From assembly GCF_900103585.1 (NCBI RefSeq), contig NZ_FNHV01000010.1, forward strand, positions 328,607-392,606: a DNA stretch of 64,000 nucleotides, in the 5' to 3' direction. Source of the stretch: Streptomyces sp. cf386. GTDB lineage: Bacteria; Actinomycetota; Actinomycetes; Streptomycetales; Streptomycetaceae. A program made the position numbers and the translations under genes. The first letter of the stretch is position 1. Each line of letters starts with the position of its first letter. Below, piece by piece: positions 1 through 8,018 of this stretch. Below the pieces are notes generated by a model. That model was not told the DNA's origin, did not search any database, and saw nothing but the letters and a program-made list of their open reading frames with translations.

Positions 1-956
1 AGCCACAGGTCGTTCCACCACTCCATGGTGACCAGGTCGCCGAACCACATGTGGGCCAGCTCGTGCAGGATGGTCTCCGCGCGGCCCTCGTACGCCGCGC
101 CCGTCACCTTGGACCGGAAGACGTACTGGTCGCGGATGGTCACCGCGCCCGCGTTCTCCATCGCGCCCGCGTTGAACTCCGGCACGAACAGCTGGTCGTA
201 CTTCTTGAACGGGTACGCGTAGTCGAACTTCTCCTGGAACCACTCGAAGCCCTGCCGGGTCACCTCGAAGATGGCGTCCGAGTCGAGGTACTCGGCGAGC
301 GAGGGACGGCAGTAGACGCCGAGCGGGACGGACTGGCCGTCCTTCTCGTAGACGCTGTGCACGGAGTGGTACGGGCCGACGATGAGCGCCGTGATGTACG
401 TCGAGATGCGCGGCGTCGGCTCGAAGGACCAGACGTTGTCCTTGGGCTCCGGGGTGGGCGAGTTGGAGATGACCGTCCAGCCCTCCGGGGCCTTCACGGT
501 GAACTGGAAGGTCGCCTTCAGGTCGGGCTGCTCGAAGGACGCGAAGACACGGCGGGCGTCCGGCACCTCGAACTGGGTGTAGAGGTACGCCTGCTGGTCG
601 ACCGGGTCGACGAAGCGGTGCAGGCCCTCGCCCGTGTTGGTGTACGCGCAGTCGGCGACGACCCGCAGGACGTTGCGGCCCTCCAACAGTCCGGACAGCG
701 CGATCCGGGAGTCCTTGAAGACCTCGTCCGCGTCGAGCGCGTCGCCGTTGAGGGTCACCTCGTGGACGGTCGGGGCCACGAGGTCGATGAAGGAGTCGGC
801 GCCGTTCTCCGCGGCGTCGAAGCGCACCGTGGTCACGGACCGGTAGGTGCCGCCCTCCTGCGCGCCGGAGAGGTCGAGATCGATCTCGTACGAGTCAACG
901 GTGAGCAGCTTCGCCCGCTGCTGCGCCTCTTCGCGAGTCAGGTTTGTGCCAGGCAC
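1..956 (-). CDS. pepN: Aminopeptidase N-type M1 metallopeptidase, C-terminal part beyond the window
   Basis: Zinc-dependent aminopeptidase that removes N-terminal residues from peptides in the cytoplasm. The first 318 residues are present. They start at a GTG with GAGGAG eight bases upstream and read MPGTNLTREEAQQRA. The substrate-recognition GAMEN motif is at residues 264-268 and the zinc site HELAHMW begins at residue 298. The downstream glutamate ligand and the C-terminal helical domain lie outside the window. A second, complete paralogue sits at 20886-23486 and begins almost identically (MPGENLSRDEARERA). The truncation is only the window edge. Family assignment is secure, but which paralogue deserves the name pepN cannot be decided here. 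Confidence 0.93.
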   Translation of the reverse strand, partial: MPGTNLTREEAQQRAKLLTVDSYEIDLDLSGAQEGGTYRSVTTVRFDAAENGADSFIDLVAPTVHEVTLNGDALDADEVFKDSRIALSGLLEGRNVLRVVADCAYTNTGEGLHRFVDPVDQQAYLYTQFEVPDARRVFASFEQPDLKATFQFTVKAPEGWTVISNSPTPEPKDNVWSFEPTPRISTYITALIVGPYHSVHSVYEKDGQSVPLGVYCRPSLAEYLDSDAIFEVTRQGFEWFQEKFDYAYPFKKYDQLFVPEFNAGAMENAGAVTIRDQYVFRSKVTGAAYEGRAETILHELAHMWFGDLVTMEWWNDLW

Positions 957-1088
957 GCGGTCATCTCCTCGATATGTGTGGGTTGCGCCATCCTTCCACG
1001 GGACCTGCGCGGGAGGCGACGTCCAAGGGCCCCCACGACACGGCCGTAGGGAAAGCCCTGTACCTGAACCGTCGGTCAGCACGCGAAA

Positions 1089-1119
1089 GGGGCGGGACAC
1101 CTCTCCGGTGCCCCGCCCC
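1089..1119 (-). terminator. Hairpin terminator after asd
   Basis: GGGGCGGG (1089-1096) pairs with CCCGCCCC (1112-1119). An inner CACC/GGTG stem extends it across one mismatch. It lies 41 bases past the asd stop, and both flanking genes are leftward, so it separates asd from the aminopeptidase. There is no strong U-tract, as is common in Streptomyces. Confidence 0.6.
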
Positions 1120-1159
1120 CTATGTCGCTCGCCGTCGGTCGCGGTCGGTCGCGCGGGCG

Positions 1160-2176
1160 TCAGCCCTTCAGCTCGGCCGCCACCAGCTCCGCGATCTGCA
1201 CCGCGTTCAGCGCGGCGCCCTTGCGGAGGTTGTCGTTGGAGAGGAAGAGGGCGAGGCCGTGCTCGACCGTCTCGTCCTGGCGGATGCGGCCGACGTACGA
1301 CGGGTCCTGGCCGGCCGCCTGGAGCGGGGTCGGGACGTCGCTGAGAGCCACACCGGGGGCGCCGGCCAGCAGCTCCGTGGCGCGCTCCACGCTGATTGGG
1401 CGGGCGAAACGGGCGTTGACCTGGAGGGAGTGGCCGGAGAAGACCGGGACCCGCACACAGGTGCCGGAGACCTTCAGCTCGGGGATCTCCAGGATCTTGC
1501 GGGACTCGTGGCGGAGCTTCTGCTCCTCGTCGGTCTCGTTCAGGCCGTCGTCGACGATCGAACCGGCCAGCGGCAGGACGTTGTACGCGATGGGGGCCAC
1601 GTACTTGTTCGGCGCCGGGAACTCCGCCGCCGAGCCGTCGTGGGTCAGCTTGGGCGCGTCGTCGCCGACCTTCTTGACCTGCTCGAACAGCTCGTCCACG
1701 CCGGCCAGACCGGAACCGGAGACGGCCTGGTAGGTGGCGACCACGAGGGCCTCGAGGCCCGCCTCGTCGTGCAGCGGCCGCAGCACCGGCATCGCGGCCA
1801 TCGTCGTGCAGTTCGGGTTGGCGATGATGCCCTTGGGGCGGTCGGCGATCGCGTGCGGGTTGACCTCGGAGACGACCAGCGGGACCTCGGGGTCGCGGCG
1901 CCAGGCCGAGGAGTTGTCGATCACCACGGCGCCCTGGGCGGCGACCTTCGGCGCCAGGGCCTTCGACGTCGAGCCGCCCGCCGAGAACAGCACGATGTCC
2001 AGGCCGGAGTAGTCGGCCGTGGTCGCATCCTCCACCGTCACGCCGTCCAGGACCGTCCCCGCCGAGCGGGCCGAGGCGAACAGGCGCAGCTCGGTGACCG
2101 GGAAGTCGCGCTCCTTGAGGATCCTGCGCATGACCGTGCCGACCTGACCGGTGGCTCCGACGATTCCGACCCTCAC
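1160..2176 (-). CDS. asd: Aspartate-semialdehyde dehydrogenase
   Basis: Reduces aspartyl phosphate to aspartate semialdehyde with NADPH, the branch point to lysine/diaminopimelate, threonine, methionine and ectoine. It is a 338-residue protein beginning MRVGIVGATGQVGTVMRRIL, which contains the NADP-binding GATGxVG motif. The active-site Cys context NPNCTTM and the following substrate-binding segments are present. Length is normal for the family. The open frame extends upstream, but the GTG at 2176 has AAGGAG five bases before it and matches the family start. No aspartokinase gene adjoins it, so it is transcribed alone from the region shared with the divergent sigma factor. Confidence 0.95.
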   Translation of the reverse strand: MRVGIVGATGQVGTVMRRILKERDFPVTELRLFASARSAGTVLDGVTVEDATTADYSGLDIVLFSAGGSTSKALAPKVAAQGAVVIDNSSAWRRDPEVPLVVSEVNPHAIADRPKGIIANPNCTTMAAMPVLRPLHDEAGLEALVVATYQAVSGSGLAGVDELFEQVKKVGDDAPKLTHDGSAAEFPAPNKYVAPIAYNVLPLAGSIVDDGLNETDEEQKLRHESRKILEIPELKVSGTCVRVPVFSGHSLQVNARFARPISVERATELLAGAPGVALSDVPTPLQAAGQDPSYVGRIRQDETVEHGLALFLSNDNLRKGAALNAVQIAELVAAELKG

Positions 2177-2430
2177 GGCGACTCCTTCTAGGCGTTCTTG
2201 CATGTCTGCGGCCTTTCCATCATGCGGCCGACCCTGGTCCGCCTGTCCAATTCTTTGCGCTTCATACCCCCGGACCGGGACACCCCGACCGGCCAGACGG
2301 TTCCGGAACTCCCGTCCGCACCCGTGCTGAGCTGCATAAATTCGTCCCACAGGGCCCTCGTGCCGCAAGCTGTGCTGCACTCGCGCGGCGGTGTGACGTA
2401 CACCTCGGAAAAACTCCCGACGCCCGGGGC

Positions 2431-2455
2431 GAACGTTTCCGCGCGCTGCGGCGTC
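2431..2455 (+). promoter_or_regulatory. Candidate ECF-type promoter for the sigma-factor gene
   Basis: GAAC at 2431-2434 and CGTC at 2452-2455 are 17 bases apart, resembling the GGAAC-N16/17-CGTC promoters used by many ECF sigma factors. The predicted transcript start would be just upstream of the GTG at 2470. This suggests autoregulation. It is inferred from spacing only, and the -35 element has C instead of the first G. Confidence 0.4.
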
Positions 2456-2469
2456 GTAGAGGAAACGCG

Positions 2470-3015
2470 GTGAGGGGGTGGCTTGTGCTGCGCAGAAAGG
2501 CCCGCCGTGCCCAGGAGGTCGATCACACCGATCCCCTGGACGCGGCCCAGGAGCGTCGGGTGCGGGCGGTGCTCGCGCTCGGCGGGGTGCCGCAGGCGGA
2601 CCTGCTGGACGGGGTACAGCAGGTCCGGCTGCGGTTGCTGGAGCGTGCCGCGAGCGGGCGTGAGGCGCCGCGGGACGTGTCGGCGTGGGCGGCGGTCGTC
2701 GCCTCCAACCTCGCCATGGACTGGCACCGGGCCAAGAAGCGCCAGGAGCGGCTCGGCGAACGGCTCGCCTCCCTGCGCCAGCCGGCCGTCCACCCTTCCG
2801 GCGAGGACACCAGCCTGCTGTCCCTCGCCGTGGCCCAGGGCCTGGACGACCTGCCCGACGCCCAGCGTCAGGTCCTCGTCCTGCGCTTCTTCGCCGATCT
2901 GTCGGTGCGCGGGATCGCCGAGGAGCTCGGCATCCCGGAGGGCACGGTCAAGAGCAGGCTGCACACGGCGGTACGGGCCCTGCGCGCCCGCCTGCACGAG
3001 GACGAGGTGGTGTGA
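2470..3015 (+). CDS. ECF-type RNA polymerase sigma factor
   Basis: An alternative sigma factor of 181 residues with only regions 2 and 4. Region 2 (about 40-105) has the helix segment WAAVVASNLAMDWHRAKKR. Region 4 (about 125-175) has the turn motif LSVRGIAEELGIPEGTVKSR, which contacts the -35 element. The gene starts at GTG 2470, with a second GTG at 2485 possible. It is divergent from asd and one base ahead of a membrane protein that probably controls it, as in sigma/anti-sigma pairs. The target regulon is unknown. Confidence 0.88.
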   Translation: MRGWLVLRRKARRAQEVDHTDPLDAAQERRVRAVLALGGVPQADLLDGVQQVRLRLLERAASGREAPRDVSAWAAVVASNLAMDWHRAKKRQERLGERLASLRQPAVHPSGEDTSLLSLAVAQGLDDLPDAQRQVLVLRFFADLSVRGIAEELGIPEGTVKSRLHTAVRALRARLHEDEVV

Positions 3016-3016
3016 C

Positions 3017-3739
3017 ATGACCGCCGAGAACCAGGGCCGCGGCGCCGACGCGCTGATGGCCGCGATCACCGGTGAACCGCTGTCCGACGAGGCCCGGGCG
3101 GACGCCGCCTTCATGGCCGAGCACGACTCCGCCGCGGCCGACGTGGCGCTGCTGCGCGAGCAGCTCGACATCATCGGGCAGGCGCTCGCCGAGCCACCGG
3201 CGCCCTCGCCCGCCCCCGTTCCCGTACGACAGCCCTCCCGCGCCCGGCGCCGGTTCTTTACCGTCGCCCTCGGCTCGCTCGCCGTGGCCGCCGCCGCGTC
3301 CGTGCTGGCGGGCATGGGCTGGCTGCTGACCCAGGCCGGGTCCGGCGCCGATTCCGACGCGGGGGCGAGCAAGGCGGACCAGGCCGTCCCCTCCATGCAG
3401 TCCGGCGACACCGACTTCGGCAGCCCGCACTACCTCGCCTGCTCCCGCGTGGTGGCCGAGGGGCGGGCCACCTCCGTCGAGCAGGTCCCCGGTGCGGCGT
3501 CCGTGCGCGTCACCCTGGACATGACCCGCTACTACAAGCCGGACAAGGGCGAGCGGGAGCTGACGTTCGTGGTCGACGAGGACCTCGTGCCAGGCCTGCG
3601 CAAGGGCGACCAGGTACTCATCGGCATCCCCCAGGGTGCCCGCCAACCCGACTTCTGGGCGGTCGGCGAGCAGGACATCGCCCCCGAGCGGGCCTTGATC
3701 ACCGCCTCGCTGCCCGAGGCACGGGAGCGCACCTGCTGA
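3017..3739 (+). CDS. Membrane protein, probable anti-sigma partner
   Basis: A 240-residue protein whose ATG comes one base after the sigma-factor stop, so the two are co-translated. Residues 1-75 are an acidic and proline-rich cytoplasmic part (SDEARADAAFMAEHDSAAAD). One membrane segment lies at about 82-105 (FFTVALGSLAVAAAASVLAG). The remaining 135 residues would be outside the cell. No zinc-binding HxxxCxxC (ZAS) motif is visible, so an anti-sigma role rests on gene order and topology only. The extracytoplasmic part has two Cys (ACSR and the C-terminal RTC) that could form a disulfide. Sensing of an envelope signal is plausible but unproved. Confidence 0.72.
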   Translation: MTAENQGRGADALMAAITGEPLSDEARADAAFMAEHDSAAADVALLREQLDIIGQALAEPPAPSPAPVPVRQPSRARRRFFTVALGSLAVAAAASVLAGMGWLLTQAGSGADSDAGASKADQAVPSMQSGDTDFGSPHYLACSRVVAEGRATSVEQVPGAASVRVTLDMTRYYKPDKGERELTFVVDEDLVPGLRKGDQVLIGIPQGARQPDFWAVGEQDIAPERALITASLPEARERTC

Positions 3740-3756
3740 GAGCGGTGAAACGACAA

Positions 3757-3784
3757 GGGCGGGCGCCCGTACGGACGCCCGCCC
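3757..3784. terminator. Bidirectional hairpin between convergent genes
   Basis: GGGCGGGCG (3757-3765) and CGCCCGCCC (3776-3784) form a perfect 9-bp stem with a 10-base loop. It sits between the stop of the sigma partner gene and the stop of the leftward protease gene. Confidence 0.7.
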
Positions 3785-3802
3785 CCACTGCCGTACCACT
3801 GA

Positions 3803-6800
3803 CTACGGCGTGACCTTCTCGATCTTCACGCTGCCCACGCCCGCGACCGTGCCGCGCGCGTTCAGCAGCTGGACCTGGCCGAAGAACTCGCGGCCCTCCG
3901 GAGCGGCCGCCTGAGCGGTGACGCTGCCGGTGACCGTGGCCGAGTCACCCGTGCCGAGCTTCACCGGCGCCTCGTCGACCGTGACGGTGCCGAGCGCGGC
4001 GGAGAAGAACACGTCCAGGTAGTCGTACGCCGTCGAGCCGGCCGGCACCGAGTAGCCGATGACGTCGATGGTGTACGTCCCGGCGGCCGGGTTGGCGACC
4101 GAGACCGACTCCTCCGAGTCACCGTCGGCGGAGCTGCCCACCTCGGTGCCGGCCGCGTCGTGGACGACCAGGTCGAGGTCGGCGGCCGCGTCGGAGACGT
4201 TGCCGATGGTGACGTCGAGCGACGTGGCGCCCTCGGGCACCTCGACCGTGGTGGTCTGCGTGGCGCCCTCGGCGATGGTCGGACGCGCCGTCTTCGAGGA
4301 GCCGAGCGGGCCGCCGGCCAGCTTGCCGTCGACGGCGGCGTAGTTGTTCGTCACCTTCCAGGAGGCGGCGGCCGGGGTGCCGACCTTGGCCTCGGGGATG
4401 GTCACGGTCTCCGGGTCGAAGGCCGCGCCGAGGACGGTGACGTCCAGCTTGTACGGGTTGTCGAGCAGCGGCGACGTACGGCGCGACTCGACCTCGATCT
4501 CCCAGACGCCGGGCTGCGGGTCGGCGTACGCACGCACGTCCGGCTTGCAGCCGTTGCCGGCGAGGTAGTTGTTGTAGCAGTACGGGGTGCCCGTGTTGTC
4601 CGACGGGACGCCGTACGGGTGGATGGCGATGAACCGGGTCTGGCTCTTGTCCTTCAGCCCGCCGATCGCGACCTCCAGCGACTTCGCGCCCTCGGGGACG
4701 GTCACGAAGTACGACTTGTTGCTGTTGCGCTGCACCGAACCGGACGTCGAGTAGCTGTACTTCAGCGGCTCCGACACCACGACCGTGTTGAGGATCTGCT
4801 TGTCGATGCCCTCGGTGCGCGGGTCGTCGACCTCCAGGATCGCGCTCTTGATGCCCGCCGAGCCCGGCTTGGCGGCGACCTTCACGGTGACCGGCTTGTT
4901 CAGGCCGAGGCTGATCTCGTCGGAGCCGACGATCCGGAAGGTGTCACCGGCGTTGTTCTCCAGGTGCAGCTCGTGCCGGATCGCCTTGTCCGCGCCGGAC
5001 GTACGGGTGATGGTGATGTCGTACGTCTTCTTCTGCCCGGCCTTCAGGCCGCCCTCGCGGTCGTAGACGCCCGTGCCGAAGCCCGGCGTCTTCAGGAACT
5101 GGTCGATCGCGGTGTCGACCGGCGCCTTGACCGTGTACTCGTGGGCGGTGGCGCCGTCACGGATCGAGTCCCAGGCGTCCTCGATGTTGATGAGGCCGGC
5201 ACCCTCCTCGTACGCCTGAACACCCTTGATGTGATCGGCGGTCGAGGTGAGAGCGGTGCGCAGCTTCGCGGGCGTCAGGTCGATGCCCTTCTGCTTGGCG
5301 GCGCTGAGCAGCAGCGCGGACGCGCCCGCCGCCTGCGGGGACGCCATCGAGGTGCCCTGGAGCATGCCGTAGCCGGCCGGCAGCGTGTAGCCCGACTCGG
5401 CGACCGGGGCGCCCGGCAGCCAGGTCTGGATGGTGTTGATCGCGGCGCCCGGCGCGGAGAGAGTCGGGGTGAAGCCGCCGTCCTCACGCGGGCCGCGCGA
5501 GGAGAACGGCATCATCGCGTACTTCTTCTCCACGACCGAGCCGTAGTTGGCGGCCCAGGTCTCCTTGGAGATGGTCGCGCCGACCGAGATGACCTTGGCG
5601 GCCAGTGCCGGGTCGCCGATGGTGTTGGCGCCGGGGCCGGAGTTGCCGGCCGAGATCACCAGCTGCACGCCGTAGGTGTCGATGAGCCGGGTGTACAGCT
5701 CGGCGCGCGCGTTGTTGCCGTCGTTCAGTGCCGGGAGGCCACCGATCGACATGTTCACGATGTCGACGCCGCGGTTGACGACGAGGTCGATCATGCCCTC
5801 GGTGAGCGCGACGTTGGTGCAGCCGCCGGTCCAGGTGCAGGCACGGGAGGAGACGAGCTTCGCGCCCGGCGCCTGGCCGTTCATCTCGCCGCCGAACAGG
5901 CCGTTGGCGGCGGTGATGCCGGCGACGTGCGAGCCGTGCTCGGACTCGATGACGCCGATGTTGACGAAGTCGCGCTTCTGGCCGACCCAGTCCCCGCCCA
6001 GCGGGTCCATCGGGACGTCCTTGCGGATCTGCACGACGAACGGCTGCCGCTCGGCGACGTCGGTGGCCGGGTTGTCGGTGCCGAAGTACCCGATCTGGTA
6101 GCCGTCCTTGTACGGCTTCATCGGGGTGTCGTCACCGAAGTCGTTGTTGTTGTTGAGGTCGACCCGGACCGTGCCGTTCGCGGCGTCGTACAGGACGCCC
6201 CAGGAGTCGGTCTTGTCGCCGTCGCGGTTGGCGTCGCCCGCCGCGTCGCCCCCCGTGGTGTACGACTCCAGGAAGGTGCTCACCTGGTACGAGCCCGCGG
6301 GCGCCGTCCAGGTCTTGCCGCTGTAGGTGAAGGTGGGCCCGGAGACGGAGGTCACCATCGGGCGCCAGGTGCGGTCGCTGTCGAGGAGAGGGTCGGTGGC
6401 GGTGACCCAGTCGACTATCTTCCGCTCGCCGGTGGTGGTCTTCTGCAGCGCCGGGTGGCCGAGGTCGACGCCGGAGTCGAGGATGCCGATGGTGATGCCG
6501 CGGCCGTCCGCCTTCGGGTGGTCCTCGACGAAGTCGACGGCGCCGGTCTCGAAGGACGGGTTGTACGGGTTCTCGGCCGGGGTGTTCTTGTCCGGGGCGG
6601 AGGCCGCGGTGGCGGCGGCCGTCGACTTCTTCGTGTCGACGGCGGGGTCGTCCAGGGGTATCTCCTCGCGCAGGTCGATGCCGTGCACCGAGGAGAGCTT
6701 CGTCGCCGCGGCGATGGCCTTGTCGGCCTTGCCGGTGGGGACGGTGGCCCGGACGTAGCCGAGCTTGTCGTAGGTACGGCCCACAGAGCCGACCGCGTCC

Positions 6801-7087
6801 AGCTGCTCGGCGACCTTCTCGGTCTGGCCGGGCGCGGTCGCGACCATCATCGTGACGTTCTTGTCGCCGTCGGCCTTGGCCTCGGCGAGCAGGTCGGCGT
6901 CGCTCGAACCGAGCTTGTCGTGCGCGGACTTGACGCTCGGGTCCGAAGCGGCGGGCGCGGTGTTCGCGGCCACGGCCATGGGTATCGGCCCGGCCGCGGA
7001 GAGCGCGGCGACCAGACCTGCGGCCACGGCTATGAGGGCCGCGCGTCTCGGGCCCGGCTTCGGATCGCGCTGGGGGGTGAGGGTCAT
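3803..7087 (-). CDS. Secreted subtilisin-like (S8) serine protease, 1094 aa
   Basis: An exported endopeptidase. The N terminus has a positively charged, long signal peptide (RRAALIAVAAGLVAALSAAG), then a pro-region up to about residue 180. The catalytic triad is Asp204 (GILDSGVD), His384 (EHGSHVAG) and Ser580 (GTSMASPQAAG). About 180 residues separate Asp and His, a large insertion compared with subtilisin. After the catalytic domain come about 450 residues of beta-rich modules, including two pre-peptidase C-terminal-like repeats (NPAAGTYTIDVIGY and GVWEIEVESRR contexts). The start is ATG 7087, because AAGGG lies six bases before it. The ATG two codons earlier abuts that sequence. It stands alone, convergent with the sigma partner gene. 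Confidence 0.9.
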   Translation of the reverse strand: MTLTPQRDPKPGPRRAALIAVAAGLVAALSAAGPIPMAVAANTAPAASDPSVKSAHDKLGSSDADLLAEAKADGDKNVTMMVATAPGQTEKVAEQLDAVGSVGRTYDKLGYVRATVPTGKADKAIAAATKLSSVHGIDLREEIPLDDPAVDTKKSTAAATAASAPDKNTPAENPYNPSFETGAVDFVEDHPKADGRGITIGILDSGVDLGHPALQKTTTGERKIVDWVTATDPLLDSDRTWRPMVTSVSGPTFTYSGKTWTAPAGSYQVSTFLESYTTGGDAAGDANRDGDKTDSWGVLYDAANGTVRVDLNNNNDFGDDTPMKPYKDGYQIGYFGTDNPATDVAERQPFVVQIRKDVPMDPLGGDWVGQKRDFVNIGVIESEHGSHVAGITAANGLFGGEMNGQAPGAKLVSSRACTWTGGCTNVALTEGMIDLVVNRGVDIVNMSIGGLPALNDGNNARAELYTRLIDTYGVQLVISAGNSGPGANTIGDPALAAKVISVGATISKETWAANYGSVVEKKYAMMPFSSRGPREDGGFTPTLSAPGAAINTIQTWLPGAPVAESGYTLPAGYGMLQGTSMASPQAAGASALLLSAAKQKGIDLTPAKLRTALTSTADHIKGVQAYEEGAGLINIEDAWDSIRDGATAHEYTVKAPVDTAIDQFLKTPGFGTGVYDREGGLKAGQKKTYDITITRTSGADKAIRHELHLENNAGDTFRIVGSDEISLGLNKPVTVKVAAKPGSAGIKSAILEVDDPRTEGIDKQILNTVVVSEPLKYSYSTSGSVQRNSNKSYFVTVPEGAKSLEVAIGGLKDKSQTRFIAIHPYGVPSDNTGTPYCYNNYLAGNGCKPDVRAYADPQPGVWEIEVESRRTSPLLDNPYKLDVTVLGAAFDPETVTIPEAKVGTPAAASWKVTNNYAAVDGKLAGGPLGSSKTARPTIAEGATQTTTVEVPEGATSLDVTIGNVSDAAADLDLVVHDAAGTEVGSSADGDSEESVSVANPAAGTYTIDVIGYSVPAGSTAYDYLDVFFSAALGTVTVDEAPVKLGTGDSATVTGSVTAQAAAPEGREFFGQVQLLNARGTVAGVGSVKIEKVTP

Positions 7088-7119
7088 CGGCATCCCTTGT
7101 AGGTAAAGGAGCAAGAGGC

Positions 7120-7140
7120 GTCCGGTATGCGACACCGGAC
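7120..7140. promoter_or_regulatory. Inverted repeat in the divergent protease/Nudix region
   Basis: GTCCGGT (7120-7126) and ACCGGAC (7134-7140) form a 7-bp inverted repeat with a 7-base spacer. It lies 33 bases upstream of the protease start, within 192 bases shared with the Nudix gene. It could be a 5'-leader hairpin or an operator. Nothing in the sequence decides between these. Confidence 0.35.
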
Positions 7141-7279
7141 GACCGCACAGCTTTATGCAAGGGAAGGATGTTTGGGAAGAGTTGACCGAATCGAAATGGA
7201 CGGATGGGGAAAACCCCCTAGTGACTTTGGGGAGATGAAGTACATACGGGACACAACGCCTGGACGCTAATGTCCGTAT

Positions 7280-7762
7280 GTGCGCAAGAAGCTGAGGGTG
7301 GCGGCCTACGCCATATGCGTTCGTGACGGACAGCTCCTCCTCGCCCGCTCCCCGGCGCCCGGCGGCGGTTTCGAGTGGGTGCTGCCGGGCGGCGGCATGG
7401 AGCACGGCGAGGATCCCTACGACACGGTCGTGCGGGAGGTCGACGAGGAGACCGGCTATACCGTCGAACCCACCGGACTGCTCGGGATCGACTCCTCCCA
7501 CCGCACCTTCCCCGGCCGCTTCGGCCGGAGCGTCGACCATCACGGCGTACGGCTCGTCTACGAGGCCCGGATCGTGGGCGGCGAGCTGCGCTACGAGGCG
7601 AACGGCTCGACCGACATGGCGGCCTGGCACCCGATGGACGCGGTGCCGGAGCTGATCCGCGTCCCGATGGTCGACAAGGGGCTGTCGCTGTGGCGCGAGC
7701 GGCCGGCCGCGGGGCGGATCCAGGCCGCCGGGAATCAGCTCGGGAACCAGCCCGGCACATAG
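7280..7762 (+). CDS. Nudix hydrolase
   Basis: A 160-residue hydrolase of nucleoside-diphosphate-linked substrates. The Nudix box is complete at about residues 40-62: GGGMEHGEDPYDTVVREVDE, followed by ETGY (consensus Gx5Ex7REUxEExGU). Beta strands before it read LRVAAYAICVRDGQLLLARS. The start is GTG 7280 with no Shine-Dalgarno. A TAATGT hexamer at 7268-7273 could be a -10 element for a leaderless mRNA. Substrate is not predictable. The closest styles are 8-oxo-dGTP- or ADP-ribose-type house-cleaning enzymes. Confidence 0.88.
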   Translation: MRKKLRVAAYAICVRDGQLLLARSPAPGGGFEWVLPGGGMEHGEDPYDTVVREVDEETGYTVEPTGLLGIDSSHRTFPGRFGRSVDHHGVRLVYEARIVGGELRYEANGSTDMAAWHPMDAVPELIRVPMVDKGLSLWRERPAAGRIQAAGNQLGNQPGT

Positions 7763-8018
7763 CCCGGCGATCAGCTCGGGAAGTAGCTTCACTACCCCGA
7801 AAGATGAACACGGAGTGACCGCGTCCCGGCCGTTCGAGGAGCGGCCGTGAACGCGGAAGGTGGGCGAAGATCCACGTACGGTGATCGGCGCTGCGCGTTG
7901 CCGTCATGTTCATGCGCAGGTCATTCCCGGTGCCAACGATCCACAGTGAGCGGGCCGTTCGCGTCAGCGATCGCCCGTGACCACTGCCGACGCAGTTCGC
8001 ACTCGGGGAGATCGCGCC

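Noticed and set aside
1122..2191. Long frames opposite asd
   Set aside because: They lack family motifs and have poor codon bias. The asd frame is certain.
4160..7102. 980-residue open frame on the + strand opposite the subtilisin
   Set aside because: It is the antisense shadow of a well-supported protease gene with a catalytic triad. The frame is Arg/Val/Asp-rich nonsense typical of high-GC DNA.
3803..7792. N-terminally extended 1329-residue reading of the protease
   Set aside because: The extension runs antisense through the Nudix gene and lies upstream of the signal peptide and its RBS.
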